Assembly: GCA_023105745.1 (NCBI GenBank)
Contig: JALGQZ010000015.1
Coordinates: 18,390,499 to 18,454,498, forward strand
Reading direction: 5' to 3'
Length of the DNA: 64,000 bases
Source: Austropuccinia psidii
Taxonomy: Eukaryota; Basidiomycota; Pucciniomycetes; Pucciniales; Sphaerophragmiaceae
Shown: positions 22,840-34,299 of the stretch, in pieces
Layout: each line of letters opens with the position of its first letter
Numbering within the stretch: the first letter of the stretch is position 1
Notes under the pieces: model-generated
Seen by the model: the letters and a program-made list of their open reading frames with translations, nothing else
Database searches by the model: none
What the model was told of the DNA's origin: nothing
Made by a program: the position numbers and the translations under genes

Positions 22840-23454
22840 ATGAAACATTGCTTAGATGAAAACTCAAATCCTGTCTTAAGACTTAATATTGCTCCAGGTC
22901 TTAACTTTATTTCAAGAAGAACTATTCATGCTGCTTTAATCAAACTTCATGTCATTGAGCCTATTTGGTCAGATAATAAATCAGAATTCAAAAAATGTCT
23001 CCTTTGCAGTTGCCCTTTGAATCCTTCATTACCCATCAAAATTAATAATCCACCTAATCTTACTTCAACTTCAACTTTAAATTTTAACCATAATCTTAAT
23101 CAACCAAATCTCACTGCTTTGTCAGATCAATACAATTTAAACTCAATTAATCCAACTACTGCTTAATCATTAATCACTCCTACTACAACCTCTTCAGGTA
23201 GAATGCTTTTCAAATGTGGTTGGAGCTCTGGAAATCTTACTAAATCAAGAAGATCATCATCTCAAACTCTTATTTCAAATCAAAAATCTTCACCTACTTG
23301 CCCAATCATTTTATCTCATCATCAAATTAATCCTCCCATTCATGACCATTCAGCTTTTGCCAGAGTTCAATTAGCAGTATGTTTTTTGAAAATTCCTGTC
23401 AGGCTCTATTTTTTTTACAAAAAATTCCTGACAACTCTGCTTTTTCTCATTTAA
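22840..23454 (+). pseudogene. Unidentified Ser/Asn/Pro-rich frame with one stop
   Basis: A single frame runs from an ATG at 22840 (MKHCLDENSNPVLRL) to 23454, broken only by TAA at 23164. The N-terminal 45 residues look globular (PGLNFISRRTIHAALIKLHV), followed by CLLCSCPLNP and a long Asn/Thr/Ser/Pro-rich tail. A neighbouring frame (23379-23564, ending SGCTCIEMA) might be its continuation after a frameshift. I cannot name a family. It sits between inverted T-rich and A-rich tracts, which suggests a mobile-element cargo or a captured gene, but nothing proves it. Confidence 0.35.
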
Positions 23455-23819
23455 AACAAGAGTCCGCCCCAATTGTAAGAGCATCTCATGAGCCTTGTTG
23501 GAAGTCCTCAGTGGACTTCAAAGCAGGATCTCTATCTGGATGCACATGCATAGAGATGGCTTGAGGCCGTAACACATTGTGGCAACTAATAAATTAAGGG
23601 CTTGGGTAAACAGATCCACAAAAGAGGAGCTTTCCAGGCCAATAGGGATAGTTCCTGGAACAATAAAGAGTGAAACAACACTATAACATTAGATGAAGTC
23701 AACATCTTACAAAAATACATTTCCTTTGTGTTTTTAATACATTTAGTGATAAGAAATAATCAAGAAATAAGTAATAAACTTATAAAAATAAAACCCAAAA
23801 AATTCATTTTAATTGAGTT

Positions 23820-26160
23820 TTTAACCAATTGATTCAGCGTTAATTAATTTTGATTACCTTTCATATGTTTTAATTCCATTATATTTTAATCAATTTTGAT
23901 GATTTTTGATTAATTTCATCTTATATTAGCTAAATTTTTTTAATTTTAAGTTTAAGCATCTTTATTAATTATAATCTCAATTCTTAATTAAATTGACCTA
24001 ATTTCAACTGAGATTATTAAATTTTATTATATTTAAATGAAGTTCAGTAAATTTTAATTTTTTTGAATGAATTATAATTAATTCTAATGTTTATTTAATT
24101 ATTCTTAAATAATATTCATTTATTTCAATTAGTTGAATAATCAATACATCAATTTTAATCAAAATCAATGGGAAACAAATAAATGAATAATAATCAAAAA
24201 ATAAAGAAATAATAAAAAGCTTTGAAAATATGATTCATTGGGTATTATTTAAAATAAAGAAATCAAAAATTCCCAACAAATGAATATTTAAAGTAATAAA
24301 TTAGCAAATAAATCCAGAAATGAATAGATAATGAGTAAATAATATTAATGAAGTTAAGAAATGCATAAATTTGAAAATAATGACTAAATAATAAATAAAT
24401 GATAATGAAATAAGATATAAATAATAAAAAGCCCATGAAACATTTCTTAATTATGAAATTATAATTGTGTTTCATATAATTTAGGATAAATCAATAAGAT
24501 AATTAATTAAAAATAGATAAATAACACATCAATAATGAAGAGATAACTATTTATTAATCAATAAATCATAAAATGAATAATAACAAATAGTTTGAAATAC
24601 AAATAATCATAAATAATGAATGAATATGGAAAACCAAAAACAAACAATTAACTAATAAAGATTCAAAATACACAAATAAAAAAATAAAAAAAATGAAGAG
24701 TAAGTAATAAATCAATAATAAAAGCTAAAAACTTCATTGTAATTAATAGTTTAACCAGCTCCAATTAGTTATAATCACTTTTCATCAGCTTTAATTTCAT
24801 TAAATTATAATTAATTTTGATGATTGTTGATTTATTGACTTTTTTTATAGACCTGTGTGCATTTTTATTAAATATAATCTTGATTTAGATTGATTGATTT
24901 TCTAAAATGCCTAATGAATATCCATTTTCAATTAATTTTAACCAATTCAAATTAACTAGTTTTAACAGACTTAGTAAATTTTATTCAATTTCAATGATTT
25001 TTGATTTTTGATTTGAACTTTTAATTATTTTGAATGAATTATAATAATAAATGCATAAATAAAGAAAATTGGTTATATTCAAATATATGATTTACTTATC
25101 ATTCTTAGCTTCAATAAATAATAAAATGGAATACAAAACCCATAATTAATAAAGGAATAAATCACCAGAAATTATTGTCAAATTAAAAATAACCAATATG
25201 AATATAAGTAAATAATAAAATGAGATAACAAACAATTAAACCATAAATAACAAAAAATACAAAATAAAAACCCAAAAAAATGGAATTAATACATAATAAC
25301 TAAACACTAAATAAATGAAATGCAAATAATAAGCTAAGAATGAATCATTATTGAATTATTCAATTATAATAGTGATTCATCAATAAGCTATGTTCAAATC
25401 CATTCATCATTTGTAATTGATAAGTGCAATAAAAAGTAATCATAGAAATATGAATAAACTATCTACCCTTCAATAATAATAAATCAAGAAATAACAAATA
25501 ACAAATAAAAAAACCATCATAAACATAATGGAAATAATAAAAATGAATGATTATTGTATTATGAAAATATTTCTTATAATTAAGCATTTATTGGATTTAT
25601 GTTGTTTAAATCATAAGTTGTTTAGATTATACCTTACATTAATTGTTTTAGTACATGATTACAAGTCATTTTTTTGGTGGTATAATTTTCAATTCAATTT
25701 CAATTTTACATTATATAACATATCTATCTCATCTTTTTTTAAGTTTCTTTTTATTTTATTTCTATTTAGAATTTGATTATGTCTTTCATTTGAGTTTGAA
25801 TTTAATTCCATTGTACAGTTATTTTATTCTTAATTGATTTTCTTATTTATTCTTATTTTGATTTTTATTATATTGTATGGTTTTTAACTTGGATATTTTT
25901 AGCTTTATATATGTTAAATTACCTGATAAAATTAATTAGTATTGCAAGGGAAATTACATAATCAAAACAGTTATTATTATCATGTTTCTTTTGGCCTTAA
26001 ACTCATTATTCTTGTATATTTATGTTCCTTTATTTTATTTTTATTTTTTCTTTCTTGTATTTCTGTTTTATGTATATAAATGAATAAGTTAACAATAACT
26101 AATGAAAAATCAATGAATTATTATTATTTTATTCAATTGTAATAGTAATTTATCAATCAG
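23820..26160. repeat. AATT array, A-rich tract, then T-rich tract
   Basis: 23820-24120 repeats AATT words. 24160-25530 is A-rich (AATAATAAATAAATGA and similar). 25540-26160 switches to T-rich. Frames such as 25528-25776 and 24475-24263 are low-complexity Phe/Ile/Tyr text and are not called as genes. Confidence 0.6.
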
Positions 26161-26439
26161 TTATATTGAATTTCATGCAAATTGGTGCATAATTCATAAA
26201 TTTTCAGATTAAATGCATTCATACCCAAATTCTTTTAGCTGGCTTGGCCATGATCAATGTGTTTTTCTATTCACTCTTTTCAAATTAATATTAATTTTAG
26301 CCAAACTGTCTTTATATAATACTTAACATGAGTCAAATCACCTCCCTAATGAATCCCAATGAATCCACAAGTCAAATTTCACACTCTTTGCCAAAAATAA
26401 CTCTTCAAACTCCCAAATAAACTGAAGTCAAATCACACA

Positions 26440-28470
26440 ATGTTATTTTTCCAAAGCAAAGAATGGATGCTCAAAGAAAATCAAGCGTCATGAAGGAGCC
26501 AAGCAAAACCTGGTCTCTCATCTGAAAGCATTTCATAAGGAAATATGGGATCAAGGAATTTCAGACAACAACACTGATGTACAAAGTAATTTAGCAAACA
26601 CCCATGGAAGCATATTAAGAAGTATGGATGTTCACTTACAAAATCATTTTACTGACTTCATAATTCAAGATCAACAATCATATGCTTTAGTTAAATCCAA
26701 GTCATTTCAAAAGCTCATTTGTACCCTCAACAAGGACATTAACTTAATGTCTGAAAAAACCATTTCCAAACAAATCAAGCAAAGTTTTCTGAATGATAAA
26801 GAACATATATTTGCCTTTATCAACTCACAAGCACCACTGTTCTCATTTTCTACTGACATTTGGTCTGGTCTAGGTGGAATGTTGTATATTACTCTAACAG
26901 CTCATTACATATCAATGGATTGGAAACCATTCATTGAAGCTCATACTTGGAAAAAGACATACACAATGATTGTGGATATGCTGAATGGATTCTTTATTGA
27001 ACACTCACAAAAGCCAAGGGGATCAAAGTATGATGCAATTCAAATATAGATACCTCCATTAATTTATCCAGCTTTTCAAACAATTTGTACAGTTTGGATC
27101 TCTCATCAATTGGTCATTGAATCATGGCCATAAACCTGGACAATTCTTCATCAAATACAAATTCATGGATCTAGCTGTTAAAAATGGGTTTCTGAAAGTT
27201 TTTGACTCACACATTCAATGTTTTGCACATATTCTTAATTTAGCTGCAAAGGATTCTTCAAAAAAGTTTGATGGATCAATTGATAATCTTAAAAAGGTGG
27301 TTCCTTTGATACATTGATCAAACATCTCATGGGAACACTTCAAATGCATTTGTGAAAAAATAAAGAGCCACCAAGACAGCCAATGGCTGACAATGCCACC
27401 AGATGGAACTCAACATATTCAATGCTTTGTTCACCTTTGAAGCAGAAGAGCTTATTTGATGACCTTATTTATGAGTACAATAAGTCTCAAACCTCAAAGC
27501 AAAAGAAAAATTACTTTGAGAGCTCAAGCCAAAAAAAAGTTTAGTAGTAAAAAACAGAAAAGCATTTCCTGTGCAATTGAAAAAGCTGACCTTCATCATG
27601 ATATACAGCTAAGCTTGTATGTCTCCCTAATTGAGTATCTTTCTGCAATATAAATCTCCCTTCATAACTATCAAAGATGTAATTTTGGAAGATGACTGGA
27701 CTTTTTTTCAACAAACATCCAAATTTCTAAAGGTCTTTGCCACTGCAACTGATGAAGTTCAAGGTGATTCTTATCCTTCACTTGGGTGACTAATGCCTTG
27801 GTGCCAAATCCTCTTTGAAACATCCAAAAAAACAACAAATGAAGTCTCAAGAGAATCCCAAGTATTCCATGCAGCTGATCAAGCATATTCAAAGCTTGAA
27901 AGTTATTACAATATTAGATCAAATTCCTGTGCTATGTGCTTCATTCTTGACCCACGATTCAAGCTTACATGGCTCACTCAGCATGATTTGTTGCAAGAAA
28001 ATGTAACAGTGATGCCAATCCAATCAGATATAAGGAAGAAGCACTCAAACATCTCAGAGAAGTATATGCTGAATATTCTTCCAAATATGCAATCATCTTT
28101 TCACAAGATGCTCAAGTTTCTGAGACAGCTTCAACAAATCCAAAGCAATTGCATCCTTTTGAAGAAAGAATGTCCAAACAAAAAAAACTAATGACATTCT
28201 TGGGTATTTGCAAACTTATTCAATATCCATTCTTGAATGGTGGAAGAGGCACAAAAACAGGTTTCCCATATTATCCAAAATTGCAAGAGATTACCTTGGA
28301 ATACCTGCAACCTCATCATCTAGTGAATGTGTATTTTCTGAGCTGAGAACTTGATTACTAACAAATGCACAACACTTTCATGTGATTCTGTGGAGACAAA
28401 TATATGTTTACAATCTTGGTTAAGCAATGAGATTTATGAAAGGATGCATGCTTGGTATGATAATCTTTAA
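26440..28470 (+). pseudogene. hAT-superfamily transposase relic (BED finger to dimerisation domain)
   Basis: hAT transposases cut and paste DNA transposons. The order of blocks is complete. The tail of a BED zinc finger is seen as NLVSHLKAFHKEIW (26500-26545, the His ligands). An open frame at 26624-27049 has FSTDIWSGLGGMLYITLTAHY, matching the catalytic-Asp TDxW region. CFAHILNLAAKD follows at about 27211-27246. RWN plus LCSPLKQKSLFDDL lies at about 27404-27460. ILDPRFKL, a hAT hallmark, is at about 27942. The C-terminal dimerisation domain reads RDYLGIPATSSSSECVFSE (28290-28346), and the frame ends SNEIYERMHAW and a stop at 28470. At least six frameshifts or stops. Terminal inverted repeats were not identified. 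Confidence 0.92.
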
Positions 28471-28479
28471 TAAGTCCAT

Positions 28480-29285
28480 TTTTTATTGTTTCTCATTAAA
28501 TTGTTTTCTCTTGAAATCATATCACAAAAAATTTAAGCAATCCAAAAATCATGTTAAGTAAAATACTTTTTCATTTTATATTGATTCTATTAATCAGATT
28601 TTTATTCTTTAGAAAATGTTATTATAACAGTTTAATTAATATGATCATTTCCTTTTTGAAATGAATAATCATACTTTCTTTTCAAATTCTATTTTTGAAA
28701 TCAATAATTAATACAGATATTTTGACATAATTGCCTCTTTTTGCAAGATTATGATGGTGAGGAATATTTATCTTCATGTAATTTAGTTTGCATAATAGCA
28801 ACCTGAATTTTTGTTAGGTGTATTTCTTTCCAATGTTGTATAGCCTAAGTTTTCATTTTGGAGTTTTTATGACAATGACCATACCCTCATCTAGTCTAAT
28901 TTGATATCATTGAGTGATAATATTAAACATTTGCTATTATATGAACTAAATAAAAATTATTATTTAAATATTCACATAGAATATTTATGCTTGTTGATGA
29001 AAATATAAGAAAACGCATAATTTTTTGGTGAAAACATGTAAGTGACATCTTTTTTCAAACAAAATCTTCAGGAAATGAAATTTTGGAGGAATTTGTCAAT
29101 TTTTTTTAGCCATATTTATTCAATTGTGTTTTTTCATAAGTATTTTTGGCAAATTTCTCTGAAAATATCCTTAAAAAAACTTACCACTTATGAATTTCCT
29201 CATTCTATCTAAATATGAAGGATTCAATCTTGAGAATTAAAAACAAGAAGCCCATATTTTTGGGAAACTTCTTGAGTTGAATTAT
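28480..29285. other. No identifiable gene
   Basis: AT-rich sequence downstream of the hAT relic, perhaps its 3' untranslated part. I see no inverted copy of the upstream flank. Confidence 0.4.
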
Positions 29286-29289
29286 TGTA

Positions 29290-29530
29290 ACAATGCAATA
29301 AATCATGTGAATTGCATGAAAAATTCCATAAATAACATGAATGGCATTAATGGAAACAAAGATCCATAAATAAATTTACTGGCATTAGAACAATACCATA
29401 AATTGCATTCACTGTGCCATTCATGGAATAAGAATTCCATTTATTTCATCAACAAGGGACCCATAGCATTTCTTATGTGTATTGAATAATTTATGGCAAA
29501 ACTACTTGAGGGCTGATGTGTTTTGACCAA
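29290..29530. repeat. ATGCCAT-type short repeat block, right copy
   Basis: Words such as TTCCATAAAT, AATGGCATTAATGG, CCATAAATTGCATT and ATTCCATTTATT recur. The tail, AATTTATGGCAAAACTACTTGAGGGCT (29489-29515), matches 18213-18238 in direct orientation. The pair brackets about 11 kb that includes the oxygenase and hAT relics. Confidence 0.5.
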
Positions 29531-29539
29531 AGGCTCAAA

Positions 29540-30900
29540 ATGATTTAGATTCAATATATGAGAAACAATTTACTCAAATTACATATAAATGAAAGTGTTC
29601 ATTTAATTATTTCTTCCATGATTCCCAAAAACTGACTTCAAAATCTGGTTTCAAATACTTGAAGGTAGCTCAAATTTGATTTGGAATATTTGGTCACGCT
29701 GAAAATTTGATATTGAATATTTGATGACCCTTAAAATTTGACAAATTTTCAAAAAGCTATGCATTGCTTTGGAAGATGAAATAAGGAGTGAAATATTGCA
29801 ATAATATATTAGATCAGCACTATGATGAAATATAGTAATCTCAGAGAAAGGTTTTCAATTTATAATAGAGAAATTAAATTACTAAAGAAGTGTTTTTTAG
29901 ATGTTCAATGCAACTATTTTTGGGAGAATTCATACAGCCATATTATGACCTCCTTTGCTTTTTTTGGAATGACAACACTGCAAGGACTAACAATACCTCA
30001 AATGTGACCCATTTTACATTTTTAATTAGATGGCACAAACATTTCCAAACATTATTCATGTCCTCTCTTCATTTTCACATTATGATGATCATCCAGATTG
30101 CCATCAGTGTGATCAAAATTCACACTTTTTCTATACCTTAACATTGGGATATTTCCAAACAATTTACCTAAAAAAGATACATTCCCTTTTTAAGAGAGGT
30201 AAGATATCCCAAGTAAGGACTTAAGGAAGCTCAATTCAGTTTCTAACCAATCAAATGCCCTCCTAAATTCAAACAAAATGCCACTTAATTGCACTCCAAA
30301 CCATCATTTCTTGGAATAAGGTTCAACACATGTACATTTCTTAAACATTTGGTGACATGTCCTCATGAAACTAACTCACCTGCCAAAAATAATTTATTGC
30401 CATTTTTAAGTTTTATATAAACTGGAAAATGTGCAATCAATTAACAGTAAGGGATTTTTCACCCATATAGAACCCCAAAAGAAAGTTCCCCATATCAACA
30501 TTGGACAGGTCAGGAATTATCACCTGTAGCTCAGCCACCTCCTGCAATTTGGATAACATCCTTCACTGGAACAATTCATTTCTCCCTGCTACATGAATAG
30601 TTAGTCCAGTTTTTCTCATTTCAATCACTCTCCCAAATAATTGTACATCAAAAATACATTTTTATAAAAGATGCAACCATATTGACAATTCCTGCAACGG
30701 TTTCCCTCAACCATGATTCCTTGATGTGCACATGTGTGTGTCAATCATGCTCAACTCAAACACACTCTTCAACTGATAGTGATAAGAGAGGAGTTTCCTT
30801 TAAACTTTTTCAATATAAACATCACATGAAAAGCTCAAATTATCCTCAGAAGCCAAATTCATTGTGAACATCCTTCTTTTAGAATTAGGATCCCAGTGCC
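29540..30900. other. No gene named; possible N-terminal debris of the Tnp2 relic
   Basis: A frame at 30030-30224 contains SHYDDHPDCHQCDQNSHFF, a CxxC/H pattern that could be a zinc finger at the start of the transposase that follows. The link is not proven. The rest shows short unassignable frames. Confidence 0.3.
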
Positions 30901-30929
30901 CCCAATGTTATTGGATCAAATTTTTCCCA

Positions 30930-32216
30930 ATGACAATTCCTGATTAACCCAAAACACATCTTCTATAAAGTCAATTATCTCAAGTTCAAGTGGTCACCCT
31001 AATCCCAGATTCAATATACCTAAAGATGTCAGTATTATATTTGAACATCTCTGATTGGGGCCACTAATTGAAAACTATATATGTTGTCCACAATGTTTCT
31101 TTGTTAATGGCTTCACTAAATCTGTAGCAACTGACCAATCCCATGAAAAACTAAATGATCATGATCTCCCTTGCACACAATCATTAGGCAACCTCATCAA
31201 TTTAGCTGAGCTCCACACCTGGAACACAACCAAAAGCAAGAAAAAATTTATCCCAAAAACCATTTCATTTATCAAACTTTCAAACTTTGGCTGGCAAGAT
31301 TTAGCCAGTATGCTGGAATGATGGAAACTCTGAATCAACATAAACAATCCAGAAAAACTGGAAGATTAACCAAAACATTACATCTGGGATGGATTTGTTG
31401 GGCAACACTTCAATGGAACCAGAAATATCAATGACCACCCATTTATATCATATTCTGGCACATTGGCAGTGTTGGGTTATGTAGATTGGCTTAATGCACA
31501 TGAAAAGTCAGGATTCTGCTCCAGAATTGGACCTATCATGTTAGTTTTCCTGAATATCACCTGTAATGAAGTATTGAGAGTGGAGGATGTCTATGCTGCT
31601 GGGCAAAAGGAGCCAACTGCCCCTCAATTGAATTAGCTTTTAGTACCACTCATCAAGGAGCTTCAAGCACTGTTGCAATGCTTGCAATTTTCACCCACCT
31701 CAACAGGTCCTTCAGGATTGTTTATGAGTGTTGTTCAGGCAACCACATTTGGAATTTTTCTCTAATCACAAGGCACAAATTGAAGAAATTGGTACCCAAT
31801 TTCACTACACACACTCATACCAAAATAACAAATCAACTATTATAAAATGGCTTCAGGGAACCCCAGAACAACATTGCATGATTTTATTTAAGTATGGAGT
31901 ACAATATTCCATTTTGAAAGACATTCCCTATTGAGATACCACTACAATGGTTAATCATGATATCATGCATAATTTGATACTTAGAATTTTGAAGGATCAT
32001 ACAGATTCCAAATTGTGTGTGTTCCAGAGGGCAAATGAAAAAGTTGTATCAAGGTCTCACAAGAAATCAGTTGACACCAACTTTTCAGGATCAGACTCAA
32101 TGAATTCCAACAACTCTTTTGGTCAAGCCACATTGGGAGAGGCCTGCTCCCTGAAAAGAGATTGTCAAAGAATAATAAATGAGTCACTCCCCACTAATTT
32201 CAACAAGCAAAATTAA
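30930..32216 (+). pseudogene. Tnp2-like (CACTA/CMC-type) transposase relic
   Basis: Fungal CACTA-type elements encode a transposase with a Tnp2 domain. The plus-strand text, over several frames, reads PLIENYICCPQCFFVNGFT (31060-31115), DGFVGQHFNGTRNIND (about 31390-31435), GYVDWLNAHEKSGFCSRIGP (31470-31540), EDVYAAGQKEPTAPQLN (31586-31635), LIKELQALLQCLQFSPTSTGPSG (31650-31715), then AQIEEIGTQFHYTHSYQN (31770-31824) and MVNHDIMHNLILRILKDH, starting at 31947. The D-x2-H-N-L pattern is the typical Tnp2 segment. The frame stops at 32216, well short of the full family length. It abuts the LTR-like region downstream, so one may have truncated the other. CACTA termini were not found. Confidence 0.75.
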
Positions 32217-33299
32217 TTTGAAATTGCCCCCTTTCACACATATTCCATCTAGGAGTTCCATGGATATTTACCCCATTTTATCCACACTTTATCCCCACTG
32301 AGCTATAAATCAGTGCACTCAGTGGTCACCGGAACAGGGAAGAGGCTCTAGAGGTTCCTAGAAAAATTATATCTGAAACCATAATTTCATCATAATAAAC
32401 AAGAGTTCCCCCTCTCATGGTGTGGTATTCCATACCATTTTCTCACCAGGCTCAAGCTCATAGTACCTCAAAACAGCATTAAGATTCACCCACAGGCAGA
32501 TGTGCTTTCAATTTTAAAACCAGAATGTTAACTCTACATCAAGAAGTTGCAGTTTATTCATAAAAGCAAGCTGAAGGAATTCCGAAGGCAGTGTGTGTGT
32601 TAAGATAGGTTATTAATTCTCATTATTCATATGGAGAAATCAAGTTACACCAAGAAAGGTATACCCCTTCTATAACCACAGGACTAATGCAGCCAGGAAT
32701 ATGACATCTTCATGAGTTACACAGCCACCTTACATTAAAACACAGGAGAGTCACGTTATGCAATGAACAACCCACTGAAATTCCTAAAAGCGATCCCCAC
32801 TGCAGGAACAGTAATAACCCATCTTATATCCATATTAACTCCACTAGGAACTTCAAAAACAGCCCCAAATTTGGGAGAACACAACCATGAAATCTTATGC
32901 AAGGCAATGGATCACCTTATTTTGGAACATAATTAATCAAGCTTAATATTCTTAGCATTGCTTGTCACCTCTTCCAATTCAGAACAAACAAGCTTCATGG
33001 TGTACACACCCTTATTTAAGTCTCAACACCACAAATATGCACAGAATTTGTCAAACTGAAAAATCACATCATCTTATGCACAAAAGGAATATTGTCAAAG
33101 TAAGAAATCATCACCTAACCTCACTTTAAGGTCCAAAAAGAAAAAACGCAGTCAAAAAGAGAGTTGTGTGAAAAAGGAAAATTATCACTCAACCTTGAAT
33201 CACCTGAGACATGCAAGAAAATTCCTCACCAAAAACAAAGGCACATGATGAGATCAACAGGAATTACAGTAGGAAAAAATCTCCCATGGAGGGCCCTCT

Positions 33300-34019
33300 G
33301 GGCTCCCAAAAGATATATATAGAAGGGTTCTCCCTCCAAATTTTGAAATTCCCCTTATGCACATATAAGCACAGGAATAATTCATCCCTCACCTGGGAGG
33401 TATTCTGGTATACTATAGTGAATGTACTTGCCAAGCAGCTAAGCTCAGTGAACTCTGTTTAAAAAAGGAAGTTTTGCTGTATCCAATATTGGGGTACTGC
33501 TCCTCCATTCAAAATATTTCATCCAGTAAAATCAACCCCATTTATCAAGAGTTCAAGCTAACTTGGCTCTCTAAAATATCCAATATCAAAGAATCTTACC
33601 TCTTCAATTGAACAAATACCATTGTATCTTATTATTACAAACTCTTAAAAATATCAAACCCTTGAAAAATTATCTTACTTTATCATTAAGTTATCTTAAA
33701 AACACTAACTTTATCAAAACTCATCAAACTTTTCAGAAAATCCCAAAGACACTGCCTTGACAAAATTGTATTACCAGTAGAAACCCACTCACCCCAATTT
33801 CACTAAAAATAAAGATTATACAGACAAGTATTTCTTTAAAATCTCAAAATTAACCAAATTACTAATGTTGAATTTCCTATTATATATTGAATAGGTCTGA
33901 GCTGAGATTGCTGATTTTTTTATTCCACAGTTTTAAAGCCCTTTCTAATTTTATTTTGGTTTGTGACCAGAAAGATTTTTTTCAGTATTTTGTGAGGGGC
34001 AGGTAGTACACCATTGTCA
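33300..34019 (+). repeat. 3' part of an LTR-like region (second Ty3/gypsy element)
   Basis: TATATATA at 33313-33320 is followed by a pyrimidine-rich start-like region, GGTTCTCCCTCCAAATTTT, which resembles 9035-9060 in the first LTR. The end, CATTGTCA at about 34012-34019, is placed by alignment of the following leader with that after 9943. The beginning of this LTR (between 32217 and 33300) could not be fixed; the Tnp2 relic ends at 32216. Confidence 0.4.
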
Positions 34020-34130
34020 CCCTTGGTTACAGGAGTTATTAGCAATTCAAAACTATTTACCAATGATCTTGCCCTCCAGGTACCGCCTCATCTTAATCCC
34101 ACCAGTGGCCTTGGCGACGTCAAATTCCAA
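34020..34130 (+). other. Leader-like segment before gag
   Basis: ATTCAAAACTATTTACC and CCCTCCAGGTACCGCCTCATC match the segment at 9976-10025. It lies between the LTR-like region and the gag relic, where primer-binding and packaging sequences belong. I could not name the primer tRNA. Confidence 0.4.
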
Positions 34131-34299
34131 TAATAGATTAATCAAAAACAATTTACCTCAAATAAAAATAAGCCAAAATCATCATCTCAAGAATCTCATT
34201 TATTAACTCACTGTGACCATTGTTATCATTTGCCCCATCAAGAAACAAAATATATTACAATTGCCCAATTGCAACCCCAAGAGCCAATAAGAGGGATGT

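Noticed and set aside
25528..25837. Two overlapping Phe/Ile/Leu-rich plus frames resembling membrane proteins
   Set aside because: They lie in a T-rich low-complexity tract where hydrophobic codons arise by base composition.
27671..27892. Minus-strand 73-codon frame inside the hAT relic
   Set aside because: It is antisense to the hAT core that contains ILDPRFKL-type motifs further on.
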